A program made the position numbers and the translations under genes. Positions 15,101 to 23,271 of a stretch of 30,229 nucleotides of DNA are shown here, piece after piece. The DNA is from Candidatus Competibacteraceae bacterium (GTDB lineage: Bacteria > Pseudomonadota > Gammaproteobacteria > Competibacterales > Competibacteraceae): positions 1 through 30,229 of the forward strand of contig JAGRHI010000187.1 of the NCBI GenBank assembly GCA_020445045.1. The letters are read 5' to 3'. How positions within the stretch are numbered: position 1 is the stretch's first letter; each line of letters starts with the position of its first letter. Under the pieces are notes generated by a model. That model made no database searches and was not told the origin of the DNA. It saw only the letters and a program-made list of their open reading frames with translations.

Positions 15101-18026
15101 TGAGGCGACCCGCAACCACGTAACGGTCGATCTGAGCCTCCGCCGCCGAAATCGCATCCCCGTGGTAGTGACCGACCAGGATCGGATCGCACGCGTAGCG
15201 CACGTCCATGCCGCGGCAGGAGACCTTCAACGTGTAGTGAGTCCGCCCACGCCGGCGTGCCGCTGGCTTGCGACCGCCGAGTAGCGCGCGTTCGAGGCTG
15301 TGCTCGGTCGGATAGAGCACCGGGCCGGTTTGGTAACGGAAGGTCTGTTCCCCGCCGCGCATGCTCGGGCGAGTCGTCGGCAGCCGCGCGGTCTCGCCAC
15401 GTTCCAGCAATTCCAACAGCGCCGGAAATGCCTCGCGAGTCCCGGCGAGGTCAGCGTGGTCGGCATCCAGGTACCAGACCCGACCGTTCTGGCGCAGGCA
15501 GTCGAGCAGGCCGGAATCGTGTGTCACGCTGCCGTCGCCGTTCAGGGTCCCGATCATGCGGACTTGGTCACGACCCCGAATCTTTACCTTCTCGATGCCA
15601 CACGGGGTCTCATGTCCGTAGCCCGCCACGTAGGCGATGCGTTCCACGTTCGGCAGTTGCTCGTGCTGCTCCAGTTCCCGCCAACTCCGCTGCGCGTCGG
15701 CGAGCAATTGGACGGTCGGTACGCCGCCCAACTGTTTGCCGAACCAGAAGTCATCGTTGGCCTTCTTGAAGTCCCGCCAGGTGGCGTCGGTGTAGTAGTC
15801 GAAGGAGCTGTTGCCGGTATCGCCAAAGCCGGGGCGTGGCAGCAACTGCACCATGCCGGGATAGGCGACCATCAGGTTCAGAAGCCATTGCAAGTCGTGT
15901 TTTGTATCCACCAGCGCCAACTGGCGCGGGCTGTCGCCCAGGCCGAGCAGCGTTTCCACGATCAGGTGCGAGCCGCGATTGGGGACGCCCAACATCACCC
16001 AGTACGCATCCTGGCGCTGCATCAGCCGGTCCCAAACTGGGCGATGGCGGGCGATCAGCGCGCGCACCACCAGACCGCCCATGCTGTGGGTCATCAGCCG
16101 CACCGGCAACGGCGTGGCGTTGAGCGCCTGTTCCACTTCAGCGGCTAACCGCGCCGCTTCGTCCCGCAGCGGACGGCGCCAGTCGTAGGCGAAGCGGCGC
16201 ACCTCGTGGCTGTCTTCGAGATAGTCGCAGAGATCGCCGTAGTACCGGTCGAACAGGCCGTCCGGGCTGATGTTGGGACGGTCGTAGCGGATCTTCTCCA
16301 GCCCGCCGCGGGCGATGTCGAGGAAGTCGAACCACACCCGGTCTTTTTCGCCGACCTTCAGGTGCGACCCCAGGATACCGGGCAGGAAGATGGCTATCGG
16401 TCGGGGGCCGGTCACGGCGGCGCGGACCTTTCTTGCCGGGGGCGCGGGTTGGATCGGCTCGAATTCGTGCAATTCCGTGGGCTTGTCCTGGGTCAACCAA
16501 CCCTGCAGCGCACGCCGGGTGCGATTGTTGGCGAAATAGCGGAAATGGCTGACATCCATGCCTTGATCGAACAGGTAACGGCCGCTTTCCCTGGCCAGCC
16601 CGCCGTACATCGAGTCGGTATCCACCACCAGATCGTTGTCTTCGTTCTCGAAGATGAGGTGATCGGTAAGGAACACGCCGATGCGTTTGAGCAGGCCACC
16701 ACCTTCGATGTCGCCGGCGATCACCGCGATCTCCGCGCCGTCCTTCGGACTCGCCTGGCCCAGCAGGGCGGTGAGCGGCGAACCCGGCAGCATGGCTTCG
16801 ATCCCTGGCACCAGCCGTGGGTCGGTGCGGTTCTTGGCGATCTGCAATACCACGCGCTTTACCACGGCATAGGTCGGGCTGACTTGCAGATAGGGCACCA
16901 GGCCGATCAGGTGCAGCAACACGGACAGGAAGGCGTCGGTGTTGCTACCGGCCAGCAGCGTGCCCCGCGCGGGACAGGCCACGCGCGTGTAACGCTCGAC
17001 GCGGAAGTTCTTTTCCGCCAACAGGCGATCCAATGCCTGCAGATGCTGGCGATCCTGGTCGTCGGCCTCTTGCAGGGTGTCGTCATTGCGGCTGAAGCGA
17101 TCAATCCATTCCGCGCCCAGACCCCCCAGACACAACAGGTCGCCGACCTGGCCACCGCGCGAATGGGTGACCACGCTGAGGCGCGCGCCGGTCGGCAGCG
17201 CCTGGACCAGATCGAGCGCGTTTTCGATCGGGCTCTCGGAAAAAGTGCGATGTTCGTAGGCGTAGATATGGTGGCCGTACTTGTCGCGCAGCGCCTGCCA
17301 TTCGCGGGCGGCGACGGGTTCGCGGAACGCACCAAAACTGCCGAGCGTCGAGGAGGCGGTGCCGTGAATGAAGACCAGGATCGGTTGCTCCGGCCGCCAG
17401 TCCCTGAAGTCCGCGGGGTGGGCGGCCTGCAAATCGCCGGGGCCGCCGTCGTCGCCGACCCAGCGATAAAGGCCCGGCTCACGATCCAGGTTTTGCTCGA
17501 TGGCCCACATCAGCGCCTTGGTGCCGGCCCAGCTCGCGCCTTTTTCGAGGATGTCCGTTGCCCGCTCCCCCACCCATGCCTTCGCCTTCTCGACCGCCGC
17601 GTCGATGATTTTGTCCTTACCGAGACGCAGGACCGAAACCGCTCGCACCAGCCAGTCGCCCAAGCCGCGCGTGGCCGGACCGCGTTGCTTTAATGTGTCC
17701 AGGCGCAGCGTGCCATCGCGTTCCGCTTCGGGATCGAGCCGCCGCAAGTCATCCGCCAGTCGGCCGGCGGAGGTGTAGAGGATGAAACCGTCCTCCATCT
17801 CCAGCGCCAGAATATCGTCCTCGGCGGCTTCCAACGTCGTTTCCCGCCGGGCGGCGCGGCTGGGCGCGGAGAGATCGAAGTGTTGCTCGACCGTGAGTCC
17901 CTCCAGCAGTGCGTCCGCTGGTCCAGCGCCGCCCCGGGTCGTCGGCCCGAGGGCGCGGCTGGCCACCTCGGAGACGGCCACGCCCGGGAGCAGAAATCGC
18001 AGCTTGAGTGGGTCGTTCTCGGGCAT
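12117..18026 (-). CDS. Giant fusion: two alpha/beta-hydrolases, CHAT protease, TPR-like tail
   Basis: A 1969-residue protein with an unusual domain order. Residues 1 to about 200 are not recognised. Hydrolase 1 (about 205-500) has FIHGTASS and the nucleophile motif VVTHSRGGQ (Ser289). Hydrolase 2 (about 540-880) is LCAT/PGAP1-like, with FLPGILGSHL and LMTHSMGGLVV (Ser648). A middle region (about 930-1180, with GAIVIGLGELGTL) is not assigned. A Cys-rich insert (about 1185-1220) holds two EDLCPPEC motifs. The CHAT domain (about 1300-1560) has the caspase-like dyad HVSAHG (His1424) and VFLNCC (Cys1467, or Cys1466). TPR-like helices (about 1580-1830) precede a low-complexity Ser/Asp/Pro tail. The start at 18026 follows AAGGAG; an open frame to 18173 runs into repeats and was rejected. 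The metacaspase gene lies 165 bases upstream on the same strand. A protease-activated lipase role is inference. Confidence 0.85.
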   Translation of the reverse strand: MPENDPLKLRFLLPGVAVSEVASRALGPTTRGGAGPADALLEGLTVEQHFDLSAPSRAARRETTLEAAEDDILALEMEDGFILYTSAGRLADDLRRLDPEAERDGTLRLDTLKQRGPATRGLGDWLVRAVSVLRLGKDKIIDAAVEKAKAWVGERATDILEKGASWAGTKALMWAIEQNLDREPGLYRWVGDDGGPGDLQAAHPADFRDWRPEQPILVFIHGTASSTLGSFGAFREPVAAREWQALRDKYGHHIYAYEHRTFSESPIENALDLVQALPTGARLSVVTHSRGGQVGDLLCLGGLGAEWIDRFSRNDDTLQEADDQDRQHLQALDRLLAEKNFRVERYTRVACPARGTLLAGSNTDAFLSVLLHLIGLVPYLQVSPTYAVVKRVVLQIAKNRTDPRLVPGIEAMLPGSPLTALLGQASPKDGAEIAVIAGDIEGGGLLKRIGVFLTDHLIFENEDNDLVVDTDSMYGGLARESGRYLFDQGMDVSHFRYFANNRTRRALQGWLTQDKPTELHEFEPIQPAPPARKVRAAVTGPRPIAIFLPGILGSHLKVGEKDRVWFDFLDIARGGLEKIRYDRPNISPDGLFDRYYGDLCDYLEDSHEVRRFAYDWRRPLRDEAARLAAEVEQALNATPLPVRLMTHSMGGLVVRALIARHRPVWDRLMQRQDAYWVMLGVPNRGSHLIVETLLGLGDSPRQLALVDTKHDLQWLLNLMVAYPGMVQLLPRPGFGDTGNSSFDYYTDATWRDFKKANDDFWFGKQLGGVPTVQLLADAQRSWRELEQHEQLPNVERIAYVAGYGHETPCGIEKVKIRGRDQVRMIGTLNGDGSVTHDSGLLDCLRQNGRVWYLDADHADLAGTREAFPALLELLERGETARLPTTRPSMRGGEQTFRYQTGPVLYPTEHSLERALLGGRKPAARRRGRTHYTLKVSCRGMDVRYACDPILVGHYHGDAISAAEAQIDRYVVAGRLTQRHSLGLYAGAPNTATVVLFKPTDQQAKAGIQRGAIVIGLGELGTLCTATLAEAVRNGVLRYLMQLVDREGDLRIDRGEVTEVGLATLLLGYNSTAHISIEDSVSTIVRGVMVANRQFAETMDIPLRVGRLEFIELYQDVAISAAYAVRDIGDRLAKEAAVLGCRIEAAPMLESGEGLCARLAAMSGSSYWPRLIVTDADRREDLCPPECREDRFRKPRLEDLCPPECLDPERKTETQHSHLPTHPERRPKLAQRLSFVFLSQRARAETIVHQRQPGLVETLVERSIGKSTYQADLSRTLFQLMVPHDFKEAARQAANLVLVVDGHTANLPWEMLVADEQPLVLNTAMVRQLASTRFRSRVRGTLEKRAYVVGNPSTKGYYTAFPSSTRPDRDALDPLPDAMEEARAVADLLESQGYQVIKAPPDSEAVDVINKLFKHPYRIVHVSAHGVFQSGAGEAARSGVVLSDGLLLTAAEIGQMEMVPDLVFLNCCFLGKIDSAPTTAYNRLAYSVARELIEIGVRAVVVAGWAVRDDAAKYFAEVFYRSLLQRQSSFGRAIHEARRETYIKFPECNTWGAFQAYGDPSFAIETSGGAERDDGDWNPVTPAELVARIDRWRVAISHAKRGGDHQAGERYARRLQGLFRKPATKPWSALPEVLCALGRFHAESSDFEQAMACYEKAIASEDKRGQVPVVAIEQLANLETGQGEKKGNTTLVLQGIKRLRGLRDAADGEGEVSVNHERCALLGSAYKRLAGLLDAWSSDTGAEDRPTGVKQALEQATYWYGKGEGHPNQPGFSPYCAQNRLALRVVLLGETTLAEAALASQAGEIARQRYPVSRDSFDLLMVADGLLIARLIDGGLRKRPEEAEREILDCYRDIREQLPESARQLDSVMTQIRLLAGFIEKRAAAEPGVEGLAALSNRLSRIAAELEGGLDASERKQPATSVVSSPDSISRRSMGGGASADASSASPADDSDDPSEPPVGPPKTHKKHPE
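14416..14523 (-). repeat. 54-bp duplication encoding the CPPEC motif twice
   Basis: Two imperfect copies at a 54-bp period within the giant CHAT gene. Each encodes an 18-residue unit that starts EDLCPPEC and contains several Arg/Lys residues. Together they place four cysteines in two CxxxC pairs just before the CHAT domain, a layout compatible with a zinc knuckle or redox-sensitive clamp. The basic residues between the copies could be a protease-sensitive linker. Function is inference. Confidence 0.65.
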
Positions 18027-18066
18027 GGAGGTCTCCTTGGAGTCGAGTCGGGAGGGATACAGTGAA

Positions 18067-18147
18067 TGTAGGTTGAATTGGCGCGCAACGCATAACCCAA
18101 CGCGATCAAAGTATTGGGTTACGGCCCATGGCCCGACCCAACCTGCA
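18067..18147. repeat. Pair of inverted ~34-bp extragenic repeats
   Basis: One copy reads on the plus strand at 18067-18100 and the other on the minus strand at 18114-18147. Both follow the pattern TG(T/C)AGGTTG..., a GC-rich centre, then TAACCCAA, and each can fold back on itself. They lie in the leader between the caspase and CHAT genes. A partial relative (gtaggttggcttaggc) occurs at about 25213-25229. This is the behaviour of a dispersed REP-like element. Confidence 0.6.
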
Positions 18148-18151
18148 AATC

Positions 18152-18186
18152 GTCCGGGAGCGCCAGCATCCATGGCGCTCCCGGAC
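18152..18186 (-). terminator. Strong stem-loop after the caspase gene
   Basis: Perfect 14-bp inverted repeat (GTCCGGGAGCGCCA with its complement) around a 7-base loop, six bases past the caspase stop. The sequence following on the minus strand is only weakly T-rich (CGATTTG), so it is not a textbook intrinsic terminator. It could attenuate read-through into the CHAT gene or stabilise the caspase mRNA 3' end. Its 3' arm and following bases resemble 25188-25225. Confidence 0.5.
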
Positions 18187-18191
18187 CGGCT

Positions 18192-19010
18192 TCAATCCAG
18201 CACCTTGAAGCACCGGCTGTGCCGAGGGCCGAAAAGTTGCGGGCTTTGCGGATAGTTCGAACTCGGCAGGTAGTCGCGGATGGCCTTGTACCAGTCGGCG
18301 TAGGTGGCGTTGGCGGCTAATGTCGGCAGTGTCTTGAGCGCGAAGTAGGTGAACGCGCCGTTCGGGCGCCTGCTGAAGTAGGCATCGTAGCTGTACTCGG
18401 TGTCGGCGCAACCGGCCATCAGCAAATCCCCGCCCGCCAAGGCCATGCCGCCCAGTTGGGCGCCACGGGTCTCGCGGCGGGCCAGAGTTTCGCCGTTGGC
18501 CGCGCGCGGCAGCCGCTCCGCCGGCAGCCAGACCGCGGGAGGCAGGAAGCGGACGCGCGGACCTTGCGTGTCGGCGCTCGGACCGGCCCAGCGGATGACG
18601 GTGCCGGAGTGGCAGCTATCGGAGATCAGGACGATCTTGACGCCGGCGGCGCGCTGAGCGAACAGTTGGTGGATTTCGTCGTCGAGCAAGGCGTTGCCGC
18701 TGTTGATGTCGTAGGGGCAGAGCGCTTCGTCGCGGCTGTCGGGCTCGTCGCCGCTGATATCCGGCACCCAGGTTCCGTGGCCGGAATAGGTGACGATCAC
18801 GCTGTCACCGGCTTGAGCCTGGCCGATCAACTGCTGCATTTCCGTGACCATGCCCGCCTTGGTGGCGGCGCTGTCGAGCAAACAAGTGACGACAAAACCT
18901 CGTGCTTGCAGGGTATCGGCCCAATCCTGGGCGTCATTAATACAACCGGATAGGTCGTTCGCGGTGCCCGGGTAGTCGTTGATGCCAATGCAAAGAGCGG
19001 TCTTGGCCAT
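18192..19010 (-). CDS. Metacaspase-like (peptidase C14) protease
   Basis: A 272-residue caspase-fold cysteine protease. It begins AKTALCIGINDYPGTANDLSGCINDA, typical of bacterial and plant-type metacaspases. The catalytic dyad is visible: His78 in TYSGHGTW and Cys133 in LISDSCHSG. The acidic loop SGDEPDSRDEALCPYD (86-101) matches the substrate pocket of metacaspases, which cut after Arg or Lys. There is no prodomain, signal peptide or repeat region, so it is a bare catalytic unit and probably needs a partner for activation or recruitment. The ATG at 19010 follows AAGAAGGTGAG; a GTG nine bases upstream is less likely. It is the first gene of a minus-strand set with the hydrolase-CHAT protein, suggesting a protease cascade. 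Arg-rich linkers in that protein are plausible targets (inference). Confidence 0.9.
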   Translation of the reverse strand: MAKTALCIGINDYPGTANDLSGCINDAQDWADTLQARGFVVTCLLDSAATKAGMVTEMQQLIGQAQAGDSVIVTYSGHGTWVPDISGDEPDSRDEALCPYDINSGNALLDDEIHQLFAQRAAGVKIVLISDSCHSGTVIRWAGPSADTQGPRVRFLPPAVWLPAERLPRAANGETLARRETRGAQLGGMALAGGDLLMAGCADTEYSYDAYFSRRPNGAFTYFALKTLPTLAANATYADWYKAIRDYLPSSNYPQSPQLFGPRHSRCFKVLD

Positions 19011-19465
19011 GATACTCACCTTCTTGGAAATAGGCTAAAACGTATGGAATATTCAACAACAAATGCTAACTTCAGTATACGTATTAAACCAATCTTGAAA
19101 CTATCCGTCATTTTCATAATGTATGATAAAAAGTATGGTTTTCAAGCCGAGCGCCCGGGATTTTATCATCACGGAGAACAGCGTATCGGCTGTCAGCTTT
19201 GTCGTGATTCCGCACCCTTCACAGGGCGTGCAGCGATTGTGGATGAGCACCGGTGTTGACGCGCGATGGCTTGACATCGCTGAAGACCGGCACGGCGATC
19301 CGCTCCGCCAAGCCCAACCAGAGACCGAATATACGGAAGGGGCTTCCGCTTGCGGACGGCTTTTCCGCCGTGGGTGGCGCCGCCGCCGAATCGAACACCG
19401 CGTGCGGCAGTCAGGTGAAAGTCCTGGGTTGGAAATTTAGTGTTGTTCCTTCGTGGGAGGCCATG
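19011..19465. other. Divergent intergenic region
   Basis: 455 bases separating the minus-strand caspase gene from the plus-strand amylopullulanase. Bases of about 19030-19140 are markedly AT-rich compared with the neighbours and should hold divergent promoters, but I see no hexamer pair good enough to assign. The remainder is GC-rich, and the open frames there have no recognisable homology. No RNA gene or repeat was recognised. Confidence 0.5.
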
Positions 19466-22400
19466 ATGAAACTCAGAGATTCCAACACAGTGCGTAGCGG
19501 TTTGGCGCTCGCCGTTGCCGCCCTGGCCATTTTGACGGTCAGCTTTCCCGTCTCAGCCAGTAACCCCAACACCTTCGTGCACCTGTTCGAGTGGTCGTGG
19601 AACGACATCGCCCACGAGTGCGAGGCGTTTCTCGGCCCCAAGGGCTACGATGCGGTGCAGATCTCGCCACCCAACGAGCACATTCAGGGTAGCCCGTGGT
19701 GGACCCGCTACCAGCCGGTTTCCTACCAACTTGTGAGCCGAAGCGGGGACGCGGCCGCCTTCCGCGACATGGTCCAGCGCTGCCACGCGGCGGGTGTCAA
19801 GATCTACGCGGACGCGGTAATCAACCATACGGCCGACCAAGTGCCCGGCCCCGGCGTCGGCGGTACCGTCTACAGCCGCAAGCACCATCCGACGATTCCC
19901 TTCGCCGCCGCCGACTATCACGACGACTGTGACATCAACCCCGCCGACTATTACAGTGACGCCGGCCGAGTCTTTGGCTGCGAGGTCTCCAACCTTCCGG
20001 ACCTGAACACCGGTCAGGGAAACGTCCAGGATCGGATCGCCGGCTATCTCCGCACGCTGGTCGAAGACGAGCACGTCGACGGCCTGCGCATCGACGCCGC
20101 CAAGCATATCGCGCCAGACGATCTGCGGACCATCCTGAACAAGGCCGATAATCCCTTCGCCTTCCTCGAGGTGATCGGCGTCCAGGGCCAGGTCGTGCAG
20201 CCCAACCAGTACACCGCTATCGCCAACGTGACCGACTTTAAGTACGGGACCGATATCGCCGGCAAGTTCCGCGGCGACTTCAACGGCAGCTTGAGCCAGT
20301 TGCGCACCTTCGGCGATAGCTGGGGCCTGGTGCCCTCCGACCGCGCCGTGGTGTTCGTCGTCAATCACGACCGCGAGCGCGGCCACGGCGGCGGCGGCAA
20401 TCTGACCTACAAGGACGGCGCCCGCTACAATCTCGCTAACGTGTTCATGCTCGCTCATCCCCAAGGCTATCCCAAGGTGATGTCCGGTTACCGGTTCGAT
20501 GACGGCAACGCCGGACCGCCCAGCGGCGGCGGCTGCGCCAATAACGCCTGGGTGTGCGAACACCGCTGGGGCAACATCGCCAACATGGTGGCGTACCGCA
20601 AATTCACCGTCGGCGCCTGCCGCGATGGCACCGAGGTCAATGTCGACCATTGGTGGAGCAACGGCCAGAATCAGATCGCCTTCGGCTGCGGCGACAAGGG
20701 TTTCGTCGTCATCAACAACGAGGGGGGATCGCTGGATCAGCGCCTGCGGACCGGACTCGCCGCCGGCCGCTATTGCAACATTCTTTCTAACGACGATCCC
20801 TGCGGCGGCGAGATCATCGAGGTCGACGCCCAGGGCTTCGCGAGCTTTCACCTGGCCGGTATGAAAGCCGCCGCCCTGTATGGTGGCGCCCGTCCCGGCG
20901 GTGACAGCGCCGCCTTTGCCAAGAACTTCAGCAGCTTGTTTTTCCGCGGAACGCCCAACAACTGGAGCACCACCCCCATGCACCTCGTCGCCGACCACAC
21001 CTGGGAGGCACGAGTGACCTTTGACGGTCAGGCCGAACAACGCTTCAAGATCGACGTCGCGGGCGACTGGTCCCACAACTACGGCGACAACAACGCCAAC
21101 GGTATTCTGGATCGTACCGGCCGCGACATTTTCACCGGCGTGGTCGGCGCCTATCGCGTGCAAGTCAACGACCAAACGTTGCGCTATACCCTGAGCCGCG
21201 AGGAGGCCGGCGCCAGCGCTCCGGAAAGCGACCCTGACAGGGTCGCGGTCGACACGCTCGGCGCCATTTACACACCGGCGCGCACCACCTTCTCGCTGTG
21301 GTCGCCCGACCACGGCGACGTCCAGTTGTGGCTCGACGGCCAGACGCACGCGATGCGGAAGGTCCCTGACTTCAACGGCTACACCGACGTCTATCAAGTG
21401 ACCGTCGACGGCGATCATCGGCTGAAACCCTACCACTTTCTCGTCAACGGCATCGCTGTCCGCGACCCTTACGGCCGGATGGTCGAGCCCAACACGCATA
21501 ACAACATCGTCATGGATTTGACGAAAACTCAGTTGCCCGGTGGCTGGGCGCCGCGTCCGCCGCTCGCCGAGCGCGAGGACGCCATCCTCTACGAATTGCA
21601 CGTCCGCGATTTCACCATCGATCCCAGCTCCGGCGTGCCCGCTGGCAAGCGCGGCAAGTTTCTCGGCCTGATCGAGCCGGGCACGACCCACAACGGCCAC
21701 AAGACCGGCCTCGACCACCTGATCGAACTCGGGATCACCCACGTCCAGTTGATGCCGGTCTACGACTTTGCGTCCTGCCCCAACGTCGCCGACCAGGCTT
21801 GCTACAACTGGGGTTACGATCCGCGCAACTTCAACGTGCCCGAGGAACGTTACTCGCTGACGCCGTTCGACTACGAAAACCGCGTGGTCGAGTTCAAGAA
21901 GATGGTCGATGAACTGCACCAGGCGGGACTGCGGGTGATCATCGACGTGGTCTACAATCACACGTTCCAGAAAGAGATGTTCGAGCCGATCACCGGTCGC
22001 TATTACACGGCCACCGACCTCTCCGGGACCGGTAACTCCCTCGATGCCAACGTCCCGATGGTCGGCCGCATGATTCGCGATTCCCTGGAGTATTGGGTGC
22101 GCGAATACAACGTCGATGGCTTCCGCTTCGATCTGATCGGCGTCTTCGACTACGATGAGGTCGGCGACTGGGGCCGCTACCTCAACACCACCTTCCCCGA
22201 TCGCACGCTGCTGATCTACGGGGAGCCGTGGAACGGCTTCGCCGCTGATCCGCGCGAGCCGGAGCGGGTGCGCCTCGGCACCATCGCCCACATTCACGAT
22301 GCCCACGTCGGTGTGTTCAATCCCAAGTTCCGGGAAGCGATCAAAGGCGTCAACGACTCGGGCGGCTGCAACTCCGGCGACTGCTACGCGTTCAACGCCA

Positions 22401-23110
22401 ACCCGGATGTGTGGCGGATCGTGGTGGGGAGCCGCGGAGGCATCCGCTTCGCCAACGATCCCTTCGCGCCCATCGACACCTGGGATCCGATGTTTGCCGC
22501 CGACCCGGAACAGAGCATCAACTACGTCTCCGCCCACGACAACCTAACCCTGCGCGACAAGATTCTGCTCTGGGCCGACCGCAACGGCCGTGATCGGGGC
22601 GATCCGTACCTGCGGCGCATTCAGCAGTTCGCCAACGGCCTGGTGCTGACGAGTCAGGGCATTCCCTTTCTGCACGCGGGCGTGGAGATGCTTCGCGACA
22701 AGCAGGGCGACCACAACAGCTATCAATCCGGCGACGCGGTCAACCAGATCCGCTGGGAATGGAAGACCAATAACGCCGATATCTTCGCCTACTACAAGGA
22801 CGCAATCGCCCTGCGGAAGGCCCATTCCGGTTTCCGCATGAACACTTGGCGGGAGATCGACCAGCACGTCACCACGACCACGCCGCGCCACGGTGTCGTC
22901 GTCAACCACATCCAGGCCGGGCGAAATGGCGATGACTGGTCGGAGATCATCGTCATCGCCAACAGCGCCGACAATTACACCTTCACCCTGCCGCCGGGCG
23001 CCTGGAAGGTGGCGATGGAAAAATCGGACCCCTCGGCCGGTAATGGCCGCCCGGTGTCAGGCACCGTCGTCGCCGAAGGCACCGCGGTGACGGTGGTTTA
23101 CAAGGACTAA
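19466..23110 (+). CDS. Secreted amylopullulanase: GH13 alpha-amylase fused to GH13 type I pullulanase
   Basis: A 1214-residue exported enzyme degrading starch/glycogen-type glucans at alpha-1,4 and alpha-1,6 bonds. A signal peptide (1 to about 32) is followed by an alpha-amylase domain. It has DAVINH, GLRIDAAKH (nucleophile Asp near residue 208), FLEVIG (general acid Glu) and VVNHDRE, with an amylase C-terminal beta domain to about 475. A carbohydrate-binding-like module (about 488-590, FFRGTPNNWSTTPMHL) and a CBM48-type module (about 598-700) follow. The pullulanase domain has YNWGYDP (about 778-784), DVVYNH, GFRFDLIG, YGEPWNG and SAHDN, so both catalytic sites look complete. The start was chosen at the second of two adjacent ATGs, five bases after GGAGG. 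The antisense strand is open for 994 codons, a codon-bias shadow. It appears metabolic and out of theme with its neighbours. Confidence 0.93.
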   Translation: MKLRDSNTVRSGLALAVAALAILTVSFPVSASNPNTFVHLFEWSWNDIAHECEAFLGPKGYDAVQISPPNEHIQGSPWWTRYQPVSYQLVSRSGDAAAFRDMVQRCHAAGVKIYADAVINHTADQVPGPGVGGTVYSRKHHPTIPFAAADYHDDCDINPADYYSDAGRVFGCEVSNLPDLNTGQGNVQDRIAGYLRTLVEDEHVDGLRIDAAKHIAPDDLRTILNKADNPFAFLEVIGVQGQVVQPNQYTAIANVTDFKYGTDIAGKFRGDFNGSLSQLRTFGDSWGLVPSDRAVVFVVNHDRERGHGGGGNLTYKDGARYNLANVFMLAHPQGYPKVMSGYRFDDGNAGPPSGGGCANNAWVCEHRWGNIANMVAYRKFTVGACRDGTEVNVDHWWSNGQNQIAFGCGDKGFVVINNEGGSLDQRLRTGLAAGRYCNILSNDDPCGGEIIEVDAQGFASFHLAGMKAAALYGGARPGGDSAAFAKNFSSLFFRGTPNNWSTTPMHLVADHTWEARVTFDGQAEQRFKIDVAGDWSHNYGDNNANGILDRTGRDIFTGVVGAYRVQVNDQTLRYTLSREEAGASAPESDPDRVAVDTLGAIYTPARTTFSLWSPDHGDVQLWLDGQTHAMRKVPDFNGYTDVYQVTVDGDHRLKPYHFLVNGIAVRDPYGRMVEPNTHNNIVMDLTKTQLPGGWAPRPPLAEREDAILYELHVRDFTIDPSSGVPAGKRGKFLGLIEPGTTHNGHKTGLDHLIELGITHVQLMPVYDFASCPNVADQACYNWGYDPRNFNVPEERYSLTPFDYENRVVEFKKMVDELHQAGLRVIIDVVYNHTFQKEMFEPITGRYYTATDLSGTGNSLDANVPMVGRMIRDSLEYWVREYNVDGFRFDLIGVFDYDEVGDWGRYLNTTFPDRTLLIYGEPWNGFAADPREPERVRLGTIAHIHDAHVGVFNPKFREAIKGVNDSGGCNSGDCYAFNANPDVWRIVVGSRGGIRFANDPFAPIDTWDPMFAADPEQSINYVSAHDNLTLRDKILLWADRNGRDRGDPYLRRIQQFANGLVLTSQGIPFLHAGVEMLRDKQGDHNSYQSGDAVNQIRWEWKTNNADIFAYYKDAIALRKAHSGFRMNTWREIDQHVTTTTPRHGVVVNHIQAGRNGDDWSEIIVIANSADNYTFTLPPGAWKVAMEKSDPSAGNGRPVSGTVVAEGTAVTVVYKD

Positions 23111-23271
23111 GGAGGACGGCCGTTGGCGCCCGCCACCGACCGTCCCGGACCGGACGCATCGATCTGACGGTCCCAGGGGATTTGGCGTTGCTGGAGCCGG
23201 ACGAACCACCGGACCGAGCGGGGCAAGGCATCGGCACCCTTTCAACCACCGCGCGCGATGAGGTATTCACC

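Noticed and set aside
13449..17693. Long plus-strand frames (484 and 495 codons) across the giant CHAT gene, and similar ones across the WD40 and NACHT genes
   Set aside because: They are antisense codon-bias shadows without recognisable motifs.
18027..18173. 49-residue N-terminal extension of the giant CHAT protein
   Set aside because: It is encoded by extragenic inverted repeats and lacks a ribosome-binding site, whereas AAGGAG precedes the ATG at 18026.
9402..19465. Gasdermin gene or CRISPR-Cas parts next to the caspase/CHAT proteases
   Set aside because: No open frame of gasdermin type, no Cas protein and no regularly spaced repeat array is visible in the window.
19553..22537. 994-codon open frame antisense to the amylopullulanase
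   Set aside because: It mirrors a high-GC gene with complete GH13 motifs on the plus strand; the antisense product is Val/Ala/Gly/Asp-rich with no domain and no ribosome-binding site.
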